A DNA stretch of 64,000 bases from Triops longicaudatus (GCA_022885665.1 JAGQDJ010000218.1:1-64000), one strand, 5' to 3'. Shown: positions 13,100 through 28,000, counted from the stretch's first letter. A program made the numbers and translations. Notes: generated by a model from the sequence alone, not told the origin.

Positions 13100-16000
13100 C
13101 TGTAAAGATATGAAAAATACAGCTCAATAACTTCTACAGTTGTTCTTTGAGGTTATTTACAACTCCTAATGTCCTTGGTTAAACGCTCATTTTACACACA
13201 ATTCCTCACAACAGAAATTGCCTAAAAAAGTTAAACCAGCGTCTACCACAGATGTTTCTGAAATCAAAGCACATTTTCTCTCTAAGCTATTTTATACTAG
13301 CCTATAGACTTTTTTTTATTAAACGATACGAAAAAAAGATTCGTGGATCTCAATGGACCCCAGTGGCCACCCCCGGAAACTTTGCATACACTTTTTTTTT
13401 AACAATAAGTCCCTCTCTTTCTGCTCATGGCTTTTCCATTGAAATGGTTTTTGTGTATAGCGTTTGCTATAATTTGGCTCATCCATCACCAATAGTGTCA
13501 GGTCCAAAACTCCCTAGCGGGCATCATCCATCAATAGCGAAACAAAACAACCGTCGATGATCCAACTCGAAGACAACTTCGGATATTGGTGTGGGCAAGC
13601 AACCCGCAAAACCACTAAGCCATAACAGCCAAAAGCAAGCGGCAGTGGAAGAAAAGGGCCCTTGTACCCGATCCTGTTTAACTATATACATATTACACAC
13701 GCATCATCGTCATTGTCCCAGCTTGTACACTCTTGAAAGAAAAATCTCAATAGACGTAGATAGGGAAAGCTAACGTACAAAAGAAGGATACCGCGCCTTC
13801 CATGCCACGTCCCGGGCAATAATGAATTTTCTGCCCGGCACAGGTTCCCGCAGTCCACCCGAGCCAATCATGAGCGCACGTTTCCGTGGGCTTGTACTGC
13901 TACGCCACCGTATCGAATGTTCCAGCACTGGGCCGAAAGCTTGGTAAGTAACACCTTAATGCTTTGAACACACAATACAACGCCCTTTTTAACTAGACAG
14001 ACATCGACGCCTTGCATGAAAGCAACATAAGGAAACTTTCGGGATGAGGCCAATTTTTTCAGCTATACAAAAGAGCTCTATAGAAGTTAATCGCAATCGG
14101 ATATCACGGATAAAATGGAACAAAAGATGACATTTCTGCTTACAAGGGAAACCACTTGACGATTGGTTTCGGTTTTTCAAAAATTTCGTCTCCAAGTTTA
14201 AAACAGCTGTTTGCGACAAGAAGTGGGTCTGACAACCGCGGGAAAAAAGACAATAGTACAACTCTTTCTATGTTCAGTATCTCCCTATCAAATTTCAACA
14301 CTAATCGTCTGAGCATGCACAGATTCATTGAATCCAATCTTTTTTACTTCCTTTTCATTTGCTATATAGACGAGTTCACCGGTTGCAGAACTAAGAAAAA
14401 AAGGTTCATGATCAAGGGATGTTTTGCAGCTATTCATCCAGCAATGCCTTCATCCCAGAAAACTTACAACGGATATTGGTTCTCCATTTCATTTTTTGTG
14501 TGGGGGGAGGGATATCTAGGCCTTACCACACTTTTTCCCAGGCCATTAATTACTCCATCCACCTGTCGTCCTTCTACAGACAAAGGCGGGTTCACTATTT
14601 AGAAAAATGACCCCGCGATAAAAGCAAGAAAAAAATAAAATCGGTCCAACCTAGTGGCTGAGAATCGAGTTACGACTTTCATCTTTAATTTCCTCTCGTT
14701 TGTCTTGCCAAACGGGGTTGTTTCGCTGTTACCACTCTTGCCGAAAAGGTTTATTTTCCATCCTTTTTTTAATTCCATCAATATCGAAGACAAGCAAGAG
14801 TCATGCGAAACTCCCATAAAGTCCCTCATCCCAAATCTCACCTTCTTCGTTAACCACCCAAGTACAAGCTCAACGTAACTGACCTTTACGTGTTAGAAAA
14901 AAACGAAAAAACGATCGTTGCAGTCTGCATCTTTCATACATAAAAATTTTCGCTTTTCCTTCTTTTTTTCCGTCTCGCTGCACTATGATACACTCCAATC
15001 TGTACCACGTCCAGCGTGGGAACCTGAACCGCAAACCGGCAGGAGGGCAATGCCGATCATTTTTGAAACATAGAACTATGTAAATAGTCTTCCATTTTAT
15101 TTATTATATTTAGGGCCATAACAGGCTGCACCAGCCTTCGCACCAAAAAAAAGGAAAAATCTCTAGGCGTCTAATTAATTGTCATTAATGCCTAGCCAAG
15201 GTATTTGGATTCTTATCACAAGGTAAAAAAAAAAGACGAGGCTAAGCATTGGAACGTCTGTTTTATGGCATGATCGACTTCCAGAGTCGTGAAACTTTGA
15301 CATTCGGGTTAGTCGCGCAAAGTAAAAGCCTCGGAACGAAAAGATTCTCAACGCCAACCCCGATTAGGACACGGGGCAATTAAAGAGGACCACAGGTGGG
15401 CTTTTGGTATATCGTATTGTATCTTGGGCCTTCAGTACCGTGAACGCAGGTCGGTCAATTTTTGAGCGCTAGTGAGCCCGAAATGAAACCGGCTAGAGTC
15501 AATAGATGTGATAGTGTGATAAACTAGCCATGGACGATGTATGTAGGCTATACGGAGATCCGTTTTGGTTATCACACTATCTTAGTCTCTCTACGCTAAG
15601 GCAATACTAACTCTTTCATTCTCGTTTTATACTGCCGTGATATGGATGATCTCAGCCTCCCAAAACCCACTTGAAGACTGGCTGCTTGTTGGTAGTTTTT
15701 AGGCTTGTAGCACCTTATAGAAAGATGGAGAGACTCGATAGCCCCATCATGGGCACGTAAAACACTGGGTTTTTACCCAACCACCACCCTAAGCTCCAGA
15801 CTATTTTTTCTTTTGTTTTATTATGGCCCAAACAAACCACGCTTTATGAGGAATTGCATGTATATGTGCGTTTTCACGAGCTGCCAAGGATTTGTTCAGC
15901 GGACTTCTCGGTATTACCTTGATGTAAAGGGGAGTTTTCCGTGGAACTGGGCGGGGCGAGGCTGCGCTTTCGTTCCATTTCCAGGTCTTGCGTCACGTTA

Positions 16001-19000
16001 TCTATCAAAGAGAAACAAAAAGGAAAACATGTAATTTTGATGGATCGGGAGTTAGTAAGCGTTATTTGGCATCAACCGCCAGGTAACCCAACACCGTGGT
16101 TTGACTGCTGAAATCCTCTTTCACGATAAGCTATAAAACCCCATACGAAGCAAACTCGAAACGGTTCCAAGTCGAGTTTTTAAGCACATCGGACCTGAGC
16201 CAGAATGTTTTCACAACCGCTTTACATATCTTTACCAAAAATACTTAGAACTCAAAGAACACACCCCGTTGCCATAAAGCTCGAGAAGTGTTATCTTCCG
16301 CGCTATCAAAAAGAGGCAAACAATCACCCAACAACATTAAACTGCTTTTCTCTATATGATCACCCACCGTGCAATTTTCAACCAAGCTGAAGCACATTTT
16401 CGTGGGATATTGCCACATAACATTACTCGCAAAATATGCTACTGTCTTTATTGTGAACCCGCATGCTTAGAGTACAGTAAATTGGCAGAAAACGACCCTA
16501 CGGTAACCACGCAGTTCTGAGGAACAAGGAAATTTCCCATCGCAAGTTTTGCTATGCATCCGGATTTTGTTTCTTTCTAAAGTACGACTTGATGAGCTGT
16601 TCCGAGTTAGAGTATGAAGCGCACACGTGACATGACACTGCCCTTGTAACTGAACAGCGAGCGTTTCCAATTCATTTTTGAGAGAAAAAAAAAGGAAGAT
16701 CCCTTTAAAGGCCGGATATGGCCTCTGATTTATTGTAAATGGCTTTCCAAAGCGATATTCCCTATTTTCGTTCTCGGGTCCTTCATAATATCTTCTCACT
16801 TGCCTCTATTTGAAGGGTAAAAAAATTTGTCTTGCAGCCGTTGATAAAAAATGGTGTTTTCAACTCGATCGTAGTATTGTGTCTCCTTTTTTTTCGAACA
16901 ACAGTCTTTAACCTCTTTCCTGCATAACATTTTACTATGTTTCCTCGCTCTCTTTCTCTTGTTAAGCAGTGAATAAAAAAGACGCGGATCTCATTGTCAT
17001 TCACACTTCAAACCTGACAAAACTCATGTGAGGAAGCCTTAGCCCCTCTTTTACAATTCCTTTTCTCATTCTTCCCCCCAAAACCTTTCAAGAAGCTGAT
17101 CGACAGCTTCTTTTTCTCCCCGTTTTTTTCCCTCCAAACTTGAAAAAAAAAAAATCCGAGACATGACCACCCGCCCCCAAAACGCTTCGCCACATACGAA
17201 GCCAAGGTAGCTCGAAGAAAGAGAAAAATAGACATCTCCAGTTCTCTGGAGACTCGGTCGAGAACCAGAAAAGAATGCTTTACAACACTCAGTCTTGCCA
17301 ACCAAAAAGAGGCAGATTGAATATTGAAATGGTGACAGGCAATTTCCATGAGAGCCAACCAAGAGGAAGCGAACATTTCTATAAGAACAACAAAAACTGT
17401 CTCTTTTATAAGATCAACCCCATCTCCCAGTTATCCCAACCCCTCTTCTTCTTTTTCTTAAAAAACAACAACACAAAAGTAAGGGGAAGCGTTCAGTTTG
17501 CATCTACAACACAATCTTCTCCCCCATGTATACATATGTGATGGGGGAAGCTGGAGGTGTAGAAGGCGTGAAATGGGACAAATCTTTATTCTTTACGCAA
17601 ATCCTCCCAGCTTTCCTATTTTCTACCCTCCAGTCAATCCCCCTACGCTTTTCTTTTTCTTTCTTTTTTGTGTCGTCGCGTGTTTTGAATTCCTCCCAAA
17701 ACGTTTTCCTCCCCCGAACTTGACTACATCCGAAACTGTTGAAAACTCTATCATCAGATCTAAACATGGTTAATAAGGCAGTGCTCGTTTTTTGGATATA
17801 GCACAACAATAACATTCCACGAGAGGAGGCGAAAAGGAAGACGCAGTATTTCTGCGGTCAGGGAAGGTGGGGTGAAGTTCTTCTACCTGGAGTCGTTTGT
17901 CAGTAGGCGTGTCCGTGTGCCACCTTCTGTTACCTCCCTTTACGATATCCATAGCTCTACGACCTAGCCTCCCCAATTAATCAAGGTTAAGTTGTAGATC
18001 TCAGTTCAGGGCATAAAAACACTGGCCATTAAAATTATGTTTGATAACGGCTTTTCTCTCTGTATTGTTACTTTTGTGAGGTCAGAAGTTTTCCCGTTCC
18101 AATCAGGGCTCTGGATCTTTATTCAAGGAAGAGATTTCAAGCGAAAACAGAGTTTCAACACGACGTTATAGGAAAGAATTGAAAGAATGCGCCGACCTGA
18201 CCTTATCAGTGCGCCGACTCCTCATTTGCAAATGAGTAATTTCAACAAACCAGCCCACACAACAAAAGGCTCAGGCATTCTTCCTTGCATTCCTCAAACC
18301 TAACCTTCCACTGGAAATTATTGTTTCTTGTACAATAAACCCCGTCTTTTAAGAAAAGCACCCCCTATCAATAAAGTTTTCCAAGTTTGACGTGAGCCCT
18401 CTATAAACAAGTTTAAAAATCATGTTCGCCAGTTGTTGGTGACTTAAAAGAGCGCTTACTTCCAGCTTTTATTTTCCGACTATTTTCTTTTACAACTATC
18501 ATTTTCAGTAGTTACACAAGTTGCCAACAGGACATCATAGCTATCTCACTAGGACCCGAACTCTAGGGGGGACTTTTTCGCAGTTATCACTTCCGGAACG
18601 ATTTAGATCTCTTTCAAACTGTGAGAATCTCTTTCACCTATACAGCAAAACGAAATTGGATCCGTTAGACAAGTCCTAATTTTATACAGCATTTGAAATT
18701 TACGATGAACAAGATTGTGCCATAAATCCTTTGGATTCACGAAACAACTGTGCATGTTGAAATTTTCAATTCTGATGAAAAAAGGCTTACCACTGATTAG
18801 CTTGAGAGCTTCTCCTGATGACGCGTTGTTTTTTACCACTTCTTCCAGCTGGGCCCGACGTTTGCCATCCGGGTCCATTTGTTCCAGCAGTTTTCTCCGT
18901 GCACGACGTTCCTTCTTTAATCGTTTTTGGTACAGTACTACAAACGCAAACAGAAAGCGAGACAGAAAAAAATTGATTAATTTCTCTACTGGTGGCACAC

Positions 19001-22000
19001 GTATAAGCAAAACTTGTGAAAGCTCCTTGGACAGCCAAAATTCCCTTCGACAATATGAATTTTAACAAAGGCAGTGCTGTCAGTCGTCAGCGATGTTTAC
19101 AACGTATCCCTCCTTTCTCAATGAATTAATGAACGATCTGCAGTTAAGTCGTTCAACTGCACAGAATTTCACATTGGATTACTTTCCACGCCAAGACTCA
19201 CCAGAACACAAGAGTCACCCTTTTTGCCATACTATGATAACATTTTCGTCCCCAAAACCCCCTTGTGTGGCTTAACAACAGTCGGAAAACCATCTCGCAT
19301 ATATACGTTACAGGAAGCGGCCCGGGCCCAGGAAATCTAGCTACGTCATGACGGTAAGCATCAAGGCTCCTGTCATCGCTATCTGTCATTAATTTTCTTC
19401 CCCCCCCCCTCCCCCCCGAACGCCAGGAGATAACGAAAAACGGTGTGCCAAGCACCACCCCTTTTTTCCAATGACACCCCGGTTTCCCATACAGACCCTA
19501 TCTTTTTACCCTTCATCCGAAAAATGAGGGTTACAAAACTGATTCTACTCTTAATCACATTCCGTGAACTTTCTGTAAAATTTTCTGACGAGTCACGGTG
19601 GCAGATGGATTCCCTCCATACTGCCATAGGAGACACGTGTTACCGAAAGGGGCCAAAAACCTTTGATCCTACTATTCAACCTTAAAATAGCAAAATCACA
19701 AACCGTTTCCTGACAATCCTATGGTTTTTCCGCTACTCGGTTCTCATAGCTCCCCGGGCAACAATGAATAAGAGCCAGCCTTCAAGTAACGTATGTTTTC
19801 ATTGTTGGCGACATATTATGCGGGTGTATAAGCCCGAAGAATGGAAACGGCACGAAAACTTGCGCTGTCATGCAACAACGGATCCAAAATGGCATGATTA
19901 GGATAGAAAGGTACATAAGAAAGATAAAGGGGCGACCCGAAAGGAAAATGCCAAACTTCTACGTTTCCGTGAGATGGATGGGAGTTCAATGGCAAGAAAA
20001 AGTTTGGGTTGCGGTGACTCCAATGCGCGAACCTCGTAATTACCCCCGTGACTGAGAAGCTTCTCTGAAAACCTCATTTTCCATTTACTTCGGGGCACGT
20101 AACACTGCTCCAGCTCCCGATCTTGTCCAATAGTTACTACCTTTTCTACCTGTAACATTGGTTGGCGAAATTGGGGAGGAAAACAAGGCGTTGCATTGCG
20201 GCTTTGCGCACAAATTGCTAGGTTGGGGTAACAAGTGTCGAGGGAGCCAAATTTGCTGTGTCTCGCGAACTGTTTATTCCTGTCTCTCTTTTTTCCAGTT
20301 TTCCCATTGAGGCTTTTTTCTTTGTCATTAGCGGTAAAAACTGGTACATGAAGAGAGCAGACTTTCTTTTGAGCCATTTTGTCGTTTTGCCGGCATACGA
20401 GGGGTGAAAGATGTCAAGTAAAGATTTTGCTGATCTGCATCAATTTTGTCAAAGACTCTTCCTTCTCATTCTTCCTTTTTTGTCCCCTTTTTGTTATGTA
20501 GAAACAACTAGTAAATCCAAGCAGCTTTGGGTAACTCTAGCTTTTACAATACTACTGCCCGGGAGAAGTGCTCAAGTGGAAATTTTTGTATAGGATTGAT
20601 CTTTTTCGTCGTCTTTCCTCCCGCCCCTGACTCTCAATTTACGGCGAAAAAAGAAAAAGAACTTTATTTAAGGAACTTTGATCTCATTCAATAGTTTCAC
20701 TTGACAAAACTTTGCAAAAAAGGAGAGATCCTTGCTTTTGAGTACCAAAAGGATTTCCCTCCGCCGCTGAAACAACAATGCTGGCGCATCGGGAAGCTTT
20801 GATCTACCCAAATCGACACCTTTTCATTTATTTTTCCACCCTTAAAAGAATTCCAGACTATCTCGTTTACTTTTCAGGCACGGCGAAAAAGAACGTCCAA
20901 ATAGATCCTCTTTTTTAAAAAATAAAAACACCATCGAAAGGCCAACAAACAGACAGCAAATTAGATTACTGTATAACTAATGCCCCCAGGCACCAACGAG
21001 ACCCACGTTCAAGGCTTTTCTATGACTTCAACAGACAAAACAGCTTTTTTCTTTTACTTTTCGTAACAGACTTGTGGGAATTGCTATGACTTCACCGTTT
21101 AACATCCAGCACCAAATTCTGACCTTTCTTTGGCCACCGACTGAAAATTAAAACGGTCAGTGTTTTCCGAAACATACTTCCCGGTTCACTGAAGCGCAAG
21201 ATTTTGTTCATTGAACGCTTCGTCGAATCGTATTGGAAGCGTTGTGTCAAAAAAGAGGGGCACACAAAAAGACACTCTTCCCCTGGAAAAATGCCCCCAA
21301 CAATGCTCCCTGTCGAATCTCCCAGAATTAAAAAAGGGAATTGAGTTAACTCATGTAAAACTTAATTGGGAGGGGAGGTAACTTTCAATAGTTCACGTTC
21401 CATGCAGTAAAGAAAGCCAACCAAGAAGAAGAAGAGCAACTAAAGCCAATCAAGAGGACGGCTCAACACATCCCAAAAAAGTCCGCCACGAAGCTATTGT
21501 ATATCGCTCAATCTATCATGGGGTGACCATGGAGCTAACCTCCATTTTTTATCCATTCGCCTGTCTCTTTAAATTTCCTTCTCTATAACTCATACACTAC
21601 ACACACACAATGGTTGAGCACGGCTAGAGCTCCTTATTATTGGCGCCCGGGCTTAGCGTGTCCGAACAAGTTGAGCGTTGCCAATGTGCACAGCTCCAAT
21701 TAAGCGTTCTCTGCTCTCTTACGGACAAGCGTTACCAACCAAAAAGCGCCAGCCAAGTGACAACAAGAGGCACAGGGCTGGGCATAACGCTCTCTGGAAA
21801 ACTGCAACCCCACCTTCCCCTTATTACCCTCTTTTGTCAAAAATCCTGGGCCTTAACACTTTTCTCTCTTCCCTTACCTTCCCTCTTGTCACCTGGATAA
21901 AAGGAACGAAAAAAACTTCCTATATTCCTGTGTCACGTTTATTGTTTATACGACAAAGCTAGCCTGCCTGCGTGTGTGTGTGTGTGTGTGACTAGGAAAA

Positions 22001-25000
22001 ACGATCCTAAAAGGTTCTCGGGTGGACCGTCTTTTCTAATTGCTCGTAAAAACTAGGCACGCAACATCTAAATGAGGCACACTTACACAAGCCTTAACAC
22101 AACACATCGCCTTGATGCATTATCGCGAGACTAATTAGCTCCAGCTGCCCCGAGCTCAACCAAATATTAATACAATGATGCCAGGTGACTTTCTGATAAT
22201 GCTCGTTTATATCTGTTGCCTTCTATCTTAATATGTTTTCGTGACTGTCTAAACTGGATAAAAGCTCTCTGGCGGTTGTAACGCACTACAAAGTCCGGTC
22301 ACAATAATATCTCGATAAGTGCTTTCACACTACTGGGTAACATAGCAAGCCCATCAGGCTAATGAAGGGGTCACGTGACAACATTTGTTTGCAAGGGGTG
22401 ATTCAGGTGTTGCGGTTTCCGGAGCAAAAGTACCAGACAGCAAGACGTTAACTTCCCCTAATGTAAGAGAAAACCTACAACTTCTCTAGCCGGAGTACGG
22501 ATCCTATTTAAGGGAGCAACTACCACATGTTATTTGCTGTACTATACACACAGTACTCGTCAAGACAAAACATCCAAGCAAAAGGCACCATACGACAATT
22601 TGTCTCAACCCTTCCTTTCGCGACTTATAGGGCCCTAAAGGTTTTCGCGTTTTATTCCCTTTACAGCAAAGCTCTCGCAATGGAAACTTTCATTGTTGCC
22701 CAGTCCCAATTGGTTAGCATGGGGCGTTTACTTAGGCACAGCACAGTACACTGTATGTGCGATGTATACCTCACCCTGAACTCGAAACCGGAACACAAAT
22801 ATTGAAACAATAGTCGCAAGGTTTAAACAAGAAATGTCCCATCCATTATCTTAATTACTCGCTTAAAAAAGTACTGAGTTACCGTCGAACTCTTTTTATG
22901 AAGGGAAGAGGAAAATATACTTACATCGAATTCGCTGTTCCTCGGCGACTTGCTTCTCGATGCTTTCCCTGAGTTCACGTTCTCGCAAGATTTCCATCTT
23001 CAGTTCAGCTGGAGGGAAAAAGAGCGAAAAACAGGAAGTTTAAAACACAAACGTTCCAAAAAAACACTTTGTGTTAATGAACACAGCAACACTTAGAACA
23101 CAGTTCATCAGCTAATCTCATTAAGGCACATCCAAACACCAGATGGGCTCAAAAGTTTCGCCTCACACCCCCTAACGCCCGGTTTTGTAACAATACCAGC
23201 TTTTCCTAATGCAGCCAACTTTTCAACCTGTGCAACCCGGCAAAGCCGAACACTTATTTTTCTAAAGAGTTACCCAACTTTCCATCTCTCAAGCTTTCTG
23301 GCCAGGGCACTTGACGGAAGAGCCGTTTCCATTTGCATAGGACCCCAGATAACTCCATTACAGGCTCCCGATATTAAAAACAGCCCCCAGTAGTTGCACC
23401 ACCCTGCAGTTCCACGATGAAAGCAAAATATTGTCCCAAAGACTTGCCACTTTAATTGTCAGCTTTCTTTTCTTATCACAAGAGTGTGAGGAATAAAACG
23501 AAAATAAATATAAACGAAAAAGACTCCATGATCTCACGTGGTTTCATCAATCCGTCTAGCTACGTGTACCCGGTTCACACGCTCCAAGTAGGTAAAAAAA
23601 AAGTCCCACCCACAACCAATTATTCAACAAATCCATAAAGATTTATCCCTTTTTTGGTGCTTTACTCGTTTAGATGCCGACTAAGGAATTCCATGCATAT
23701 CCCATATGCGCTAATCTACAGCTATCATCGCAGAAAGTTAGAGAAAAAGAAGTGCTTGGCTCCGCCTCCTGGATCATAACCTTTATCCCCGGGCCTTCTC
23801 GGTTTCCAACGTGGGGAGATGATCTTCCAGCTTAAAAGGGAGGCTGGGTCATGGCTTTAAATTTATCCAGCTGTCATAGTTATCACTATCCTTACTCGGT
23901 TGTCAATTTCCCCGGCATGGAAATAAACAAAAGCTTATGAGAAATAAAGACAAAGAAAGAGCCAAAGAAATGAAAAAAAAAGAAAAGAGCTGGAATGCCG
24001 TATGGGGCAATACTGTTGTTTCGGGGGAGGTGTGGGGGCGTCCTTCATTTGCATAGATCCCGAAAAGCATTCAACGTGTGGCTGCGGAGACCTCTTGATC
24101 CTGAGAAAATTCCGAAGCCCCCCAAATATTCTCCTTTTTTTAAAGACACATCTTCTACAGTGGTTTTATTTTTTTTCTTTGTTTCCTAAGACACAAAACT
24201 TCCAATAAAACTTCACCTTTCACACACTCTTTCTCATCAACATTCTTAATTGCCTCTTTTGGAATTTCTCTTCTTTTTCTAGTGTTCGCACCCCTCACAT
24301 TTCCCCCTTGTTCATTTTTTCCCGTCTACCCAAGTCTGTTACCTTGAAAAACCTCGTCTGTCATTTCTCGTCATTCTTCTTAATGACGTTAGGCGAGAAA
24401 ACAAAGTTGTTGCGGGGGAAATATGCAGAGAGTGCGGCAGTATTAAGTGAAACACCAATGTTTTAAGCTTAACACACTAATTTAGCCAGTATAAGCTCGA
24501 TCTGGCTTGTTGCTTTTTGGGCACCGAAAAAAGCTCTCATGCAAAGTAAAACCTTGTCGTAAATGGATACAAGTTACTTAACCTCCTAACCTTTAAAAGA
24601 AAGCTCTTGCAAAACTTTCTGAAAGGAAAATGATACAAATGGCTTTGGACTTAGGGGTATATTTACGAAAAGCTTTTGGCTTGATCTTTCAAGTTCCGAG
24701 CTGATTTCCTATGGATATTACCTGCTGAAGCACTTCTCTCTCTCTCTCTCTCTCTTTCTTCTGTCTTACTACCGCTGTAACTTAACTTTGCTATGATGAA
24801 TGGCAAAATAATTACGTAGAGCGCTAATGGAAGAAAATGGATGTCTTGTTTGCGACCCATTTGCCTTTATGGGAAATCTCCTATGCTCCCGATCCTTTCC
24901 CCCTTCTTTGGCTTCAACGCTTTTCGCGATGGTAAAGTTTCCCAACGGATTTTACGTTATTACTTTCTGTCGGTTTTAAGCTATTATGACAACGTTGTTT

Positions 25001-28000
25001 CGGAATTCAGTGACGCCAATATCATTTTTATCCATCAATACTTCTGTCAAAAGAAAATCAAATAATCTGCCTTCGAAAGAACGAGACAACGCTGAATTAA
25101 ATTTTGAAAGTTACACGAAGAAGTTAAACTCGACGAAACTGAAACACTATTATAGCTTTTCTATGTGACCTTAAGAAATAATTCTAATTTAAGGGCTTGG
25201 CATTTAAGAGTATTTAGTTGAAAATCAAAGCAGCCAGGAGCTGAACACGCTTTTATTGGCACAATCGGACAAATCAGCTTACCAATTATAAAGATTTCTG
25301 TGCAACTCAAACCGAATAAAGATAAAACTTAGTTTAAGTTTTACGACGTCTAGAGTTAGACATGTTCGTGTTTGAGTCCATTTTATTTCAAAGACACTCG
25401 ATGGAAACTGGAAATGCAGCAACAGAGTTTTGTTTATGAGCCACCAATTATACTACACATTTTGCAAGAAGAAAAAGGAATGAAGTAATCTAAATAATGG
25501 CCGCCTAATTCTTGTTTTGCTTTTGTGATTCCTAAAGTTACGAGTGTTCATAGCAAACCTGCAATCGTATTATTTGTTCAGTTGTTTTTCCCACCATTAT
25601 CCCCATGCTTGATTTATGGCTCGAAAAAGGCTTAAGTCTTTAATATGCAAATCATTAAAGCGTAAAAAGGAATGGACTTTTTAGCAATGCGTGATATGAA
25701 TCACACCAGGATCTGATCACCCTGCCCGATGCCCACTAACTTTGAACCTTTCCCAGCCCATCGCGTGGCTTAAGCGTTCGATACTTTAAAAAAGAAACCA
25801 AAAAAAGAGCAATAAAAATTAAAAAAAAACTCAATCCTCTGCTTTCCCACAACTCTAAATGTTTACATATGTAAAGAATAGGAAATAACAAAACCCACGA
25901 GAGAAGTACAGATACTCAGACCTCACAATGAAAACGTTTTTCCCTGTACCCATTCTCCGTGCCGTTCTAACAGGATTATACTAAGCACGGATTGGATTAA
26001 TCCTGACTTGCTCTCCTTTACACACGCACGCGGCAGCAGCACCCAAAAGACACACATGCCATCAACGAAGGTTTTCCTTTTGCTTTCAAACCCCAACTCA
26101 AATTTAAACTTCCTACTTTTCTTCATCAAAAAGACTATCGGTGTCGAAATGCAAATCAAGTATGAATTCAAATAAAATACGAATATGAACGCAACAAAAT
26201 AGAAATACAAGCGGCGACTCCAGAGAAAATTATAAGTACAATAAACTAACATACATACGGCTGACGCTTGTAAAAAAATAAAGAAAAAAGAAATAAAAAC
26301 ACTCAAAATAAATTTAGAATACGAAAACTGAAATGGGAAGAAAAATAATATTTTAGCTCGCTGCCCAATAGAGCTAGAAATAGAAAAGAAAAAATGTCTA
26401 GCCTAGCGATAGGCTAATCAATAACGGTTTCATTTATCATTTGCTGCCGTCGAAAACGTTCAGAAGTAGACCGCCGTCACCTACCCTCACTCCCTCTGGC
26501 GGTCCACCCTTACGCATAAGCAGGTGGAATGCCAAGGGAGGGGGCTGACGTTAGTAATGCATACATATCCTTGCTAGGCAAGTACGTATTAAACTTCTAT
26601 TGTCTGGAGCTGCGGAGTTGTAAAAGTTTCAAGTCTGTTCTAGCTCACAACTACAACTATAATGAGTTATCACTCATCCCCAGCACCGCAGCGCGAGCCC
26701 TTTCATTAGATAACCTTTACGACGCCCTTAATTCTGTCTCTCTTGTCCCTTCGCTCTTTTCTCTTTCCCACACTACACAGCGCACAACCTCTCGTTAGTC
26801 CCCTTTGGAGTTTTAGGCCCTCTCTTTCTCCCCCGAAAACCGTCTTCACAGAAGAACCGCGCAAGAAAAGAAAACCCCACTAACGTCATTAGAAAAAGAG
26901 ATGATGCTTATGACCAGCAACAAAACAAGCTTTTCAAACAACAAAAGAGGTACTGTTTGCCATTTTAACGTTCTCCCCGACTATCTATCCTCCAACCGTG
27001 TGCTCACCCAAAAAGCTATTAATCCCCCACCCGGAATGACGAAAGAGTCCGAGGGGGCAGCAGCACCGCAACTTACCTTTCTCGTAATTGGCTTGCCGGT
27101 CTTGTTGACGAGCATTATCAGCAGCTACTTTGAGCAAACTTTGAATGTTGCGCAACAATGACTCCGTGGATGTCAACATGGCCGTTGGGTCGGTCACCGT
27201 TGCCCCCAACAAGGCTGCCGAGTAATTGAAGGCTGCCGCAGCCGCTGCAGCTGCCGCGGCGTGATTGTTGCCAGCAGGATTCGAAACCACACTTTTGTCG
27301 CTGTGGTGAGCTGACCCTCGTTCTATCGCATCGCTCATATCTGAAACACGCAAAAATGACCACCATTACAATCTCAAGTCACACCGCCTTCAGTCAACCG
27401 TTGTAACACATGTAAAATTAAATCTAAAGCAACCCATACAAATTCTAAAAGTTCTCCATTGTTCTCTTTTCTTTTATATGGAAGAATCCACGGTTAAGAA
27501 ATTACCATTTTTGTCGTCCTCTTCAATGTCAGATCCGCGGTCCATTTCTTCGTCGTCATCCCGGTGAGGTGTGCGCGCTCCTTCGCTTACGCTGTCGGCA
27601 GAGGTGTCTCGCGCTCCCCTTTCGATTCGATCGCCTTCTTCCGTGCCGTTCAAGCCTCCTGCAGACGGCGTTTTGGATAAATTGAGGATGGGGCTGGTGC
27701 CTGAGCCTGTTGGAAAAATATGTAAAAAAGGCATAAGAAAGACCGTACAACTTTCTGGGGCATAATGTTTAGTTTACTTTCCACTTTTCTTGACAAAAGC
27801 GTGTAATAACTTAGGAGAGTTGTACATGTCACGCATTTTACATCAAGTCTTTTATCCTTTTTTTTTCGCCAGTAACAGCTAAAACTCATAAATGCTCCGA
27901 GTTTTCTGGGGTGCCCTTCTCGATCTAGCATGCACACGTGCCATATCTATCCCATGCACACACACACACATACACACACTCGCATATATACACAGAGTCA

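Larger units (their letters stand above)
18938..22924 (-). other. dac intron 8 (4.0 kb), no gene seen
   Basis: Donor GTAAGT, acceptor GCGTTTGTAG. It contains a (GT)n microsatellite (21972-21990), a split poly-C run (19400-19417) and a 10-bp palindromic E-box (22370-22379). No coding exon is supported. Confidence 0.85.

Noticed and set aside
14359..14602. Acceptor-like site (CTATATAG) with open frame after it on the plus strand
   Set aside because: No matching donor or partner exon, and the reading lacks any family resemblance.
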